DNA of 64,000 nucleotides from Agrococcus pavilionensis RW1 (GTDB lineage Bacteria; Actinomycetota; Actinomycetes; Actinomycetales; Microbacteriaceae): positions 62,001 to 126,000 of the forward strand of contig NZ_ASHR01000025.1 of assembly GCF_000400485.1 (NCBI RefSeq), in the 5' to 3' direction. Positions 62,806 through 64,000 of the stretch are shown here, piece after piece. Position numbers and translations under genes: made by a program. The notes beneath the pieces are model-generated. The model saw only the letters and a program-made list of their open reading frames with translations, made no database searches and was not told where the DNA came from. Every line of letters starts with the position of its first letter. Positions within the stretch are counted from its first letter, which is position 1.

Positions 62806-63054
62806 TTGGCACACACCGCCATCGCGCTCGCGCGCGTCTCCTTCGCCTGGCCCGACGGCACGGTCGCGCTCGACGCGGTGACCGGCGCGCTCGGCCACGG
62901 CCGCACGGGCCTCGTCGGCCGCAACGGCTCCGGCAAGTCCACGCTGCTGCGGCTCATCGCCGGCGAGCTCTCGCCCGCGTCGGGTGCGCTCACGGTGCAC
63001 GGCACGGTCGCGACGCTGCCGCAGCAGCTCGCGGTCAGAGCCGGTCCAGGATGA
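62806..63054 (+). pseudogene. Truncated ABC-F family ATPase (N-terminal fragment)
   Basis: TTG at 62806, 7 nt behind GGAGG, opens an ABC-F protein with the Walker A motif GLVGRNGSGKSTLLRLIAGE and the family stretch VATLPQQL. Similarity ends at about codon 76; the frame reads on for a few unrelated codons to a stop at 63054. A complete ABC-F has two ATPase domains and over 500 residues. The break coincides with the end of an unrelated gene on the other strand. Confidence 0.85.
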
Positions 63055-63556
63055 ACTGCACCCGCTCGTCGGCGCTGAGGACCGGAACCCGCACGACCGG
63101 CAAGGGCAGCGCTTCGTACACCTGGGTCAGCAGTTCGTGGATGCGCTGCTGGGCGGCGGTGTCCTCGGTGCGGGCGTAGTCGGCGGCCAGGGGCAGCAGG
63201 TCGAGGATGAACGTCGTGCGGTAGTCGACGTGCTCGAGCGCGGTGAGCAGGGCGGGGTCGGGCTCGAGATCGAGGAAGCGGTAGTAGGCGAGGGAGTCGG
63301 GGACGGCCCGGTCGAGGAACACGGTGGCGTCCGGGTCGAGGGCAGCTTCCTCCGCGAGCTGCATGTCCAGGACGCCGCGCTGGAACTGCCGCTGCTTCGC
63401 CCGGACCTCCTCGACGGTGCGGCCGGCGATGCGCTGCAGGTCGAGATAGTGCCGGGCATGCTCGATGGTGGTGGTGTAGCCGCGGTCCCGCAGCAGGTTC
63501 ACGGTGGTGGTCTTGCCCGAGCTGGGCCCCCCGGTGATGACGTACCAGTTGGTCAC
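63035..63556 (-). CDS. AAA/P-loop kinase-like protein (AAA_28)
   Basis: A 173-aa P-loop protein with Walker A GGPSSGKTTT (residues 9-18) and FLDRAVPDSLAYYRFL, typical of the AAA_28/nicotinamide-riboside-kinase-like family. The GTG start follows AAAGGG. Its stop lies only ~10 bp from where the ABC-F similarity ends. Its promoter region is shared with the divergent csoR gene, so it may be metal-controlled. Substrate unknown. Confidence 0.9.
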   Translation of the reverse strand: MTNWYVITGGPSSGKTTTVNLLRDRGYTTTIEHARHYLDLQRIAGRTVEEVRAKQRQFQRGVLDMQLAEEAALDPDATVFLDRAVPDSLAYYRFLDLEPDPALLTALEHVDYRTTFILDLLPLAADYARTEDTAAQQRIHELLTQVYEALPLPVVRVPVLSADERVQFILDRL

Positions 63557-63609
63557 GTTCGCCCTTTCGCTCTGCCCGCTCCGGGAATATCCTCTTCACG
63601 AAGTGCCTT

Positions 63610-63626
63610 ATACCCCTAGAGGGTAT
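63610..63626. promoter_or_regulatory. CsoR-type operator
   Basis: ATACCC-CTAGA-GGGTAT is a palindrome of the kind bound by CsoR copper repressors. It lies between the AAA gene and csoR, 25 bp before the csoR ATG, and could control both directions. Confidence 0.7.
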
Positions 63627-63651
63627 CCGATCGACGTCGGAGGTGGCTGAG

Positions 63652-63936
63652 ATGGCACACGGATACGTGGATGACAAGCAGACGCTGCTGGCGCGGTTGC
63701 GTCGGGCGGAGGGGCAGGTGCGCGGGATCGCGCGGATGGTCGACGAGGACGTGTACTGCATCGACATCCTGACCCAGGTCTCGGCGGCGACGAAGGCGCT
63801 GGAGTCGGTCGCGCTGACGCTGCTGGAGGACCATCTCGGGCATTGCGTCGCGCAGGCGACCGCGCAGGGCGGCCCGGTCGCGGAGGAGAAGCTCCGCGAG
63901 GCGAACGCCGCGATCGCGCGGCTGGTCCGCTCCTAG
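63652..63936 (+). CDS. csoR: Metal-sensing repressor, CsoR family
   Basis: A 94-aa four-helix repressor. Cu(I) ligands C36, H61 and C65 occupy the same numbers as in Mycobacterium CsoR (DVYCID and LEDHLGHC). GGAGG at 63639-63643 picks ATG 63652 over an in-frame GTG at 63643. It is followed by the start of another gene, probably part of a copper-resistance operon. Confidence 0.93.
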   Translation: MAHGYVDDKQTLLARLRRAEGQVRGIARMVDEDVYCIDILTQVSAATKALESVALTLLEDHLGHCVAQATAQGGPVAEEKLREANAAIARLVRS

Positions 63937-63982
63937 AACGTTCACACCACACGCATCGACACGCTCACGAAAGGAGCACAAC

Positions 63983-64000
63983 ATGACCGGACAAGGATTC
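63983..64000 (+). CDS. Start of a gene cut by the window end
   Basis: AAAGGAG lies ~7 nt before an ATG that opens MTGQGF and runs off the window. A metal-handling protein would fit behind csoR, but six codons cannot show it. Confidence 0.5.

Overview
The window is very GC-rich, densely coding actinobacterial chromosome, most likely Microbacteriaceae (an Agrococcus-like organism is my best guess, not proven). The evidence is gene content: gyrB-gyrA-DUF3566-tRNA-Ile-tRNA-Ala, a PASTA kinase/FHA/PP2C/RodA/PBP growth cluster with crgA nearby, and a coproporphyrin-type haem cluster with HemQ. Many genes here carry an actinobacterial -10 hexamer 6-7 nt before the start codon, as expected for leaderless mRNAs.

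Layout. 1-2.4 kb: a 3-hydroxyacid dehydrogenase and GntP permease pair, upstream of gyrB where recF-type replication genes are usually found. 2.6-8.0 kb: gyrB, gyrA, DUF3566 and two tRNAs. 8.0-14.2 kb: an SDR fossil, a ThrE-type exporter, a BCCT osmolyte transporter, DUF2254, Nudix and small genes. 14.3-26.9 kb: cyclophilin, rhomboid protease, crgA, class E sortase, a glutamine amidotransferase, then the minus-strand operon fhaA-fhaB-PP2C-rodA-pbpA-pknA with pknB behind it, and tRNA-Leu. 27-43.6 kb: accessory metabolism, with zinc alcohol dehydrogenase, F420-type oxidoreductase, an MHS transporter, M20 and M24 peptidases, a Pcm-like methyltransferase, DUF3159, a divergent G6PDH, HhH-GPD, GNAT, pirin, Pit phosphate transporter and a GPP34 gene pair. 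43.6-51 kb: a LacI-controlled sugar ABC importer and an amylo-1,6-glucosidase-like protein. 51-61.7 kb: haem synthesis, with hemA (plus a coupled MFS gene) on the minus strand and hemE-hemG/cgoX-hemQ-hemH-hemC-hemD on the plus strand. 61.8-64 kb: YbaK, a small protein, an ABC-F gene cut after about 80 codons, and foreign-looking DNA with a P-loop kinase and CsoR.

How the genes work together. The haem genes form an almost uninterrupted chain of start/stop overlaps and encode the route from glutamyl-tRNA through coproporphyrin to haem; hemB and hemL are not in the window. HemA carries an unusual loop with three Cys-Pro motifs, and ferrochelatase carries an extra Cys/Gly/Gln-rich N-terminus, so haem or metal feedback is worth testing. 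The kinase operon links septal and side-wall growth to Ser/Thr phosphorylation. The LacI gene and the importer each have an identical 12-bp palindrome just downstream of a -10 element, a simple two-operator regulon. The right edge looks like an integration junction into an ABC-F gene that had its own leader peptide.
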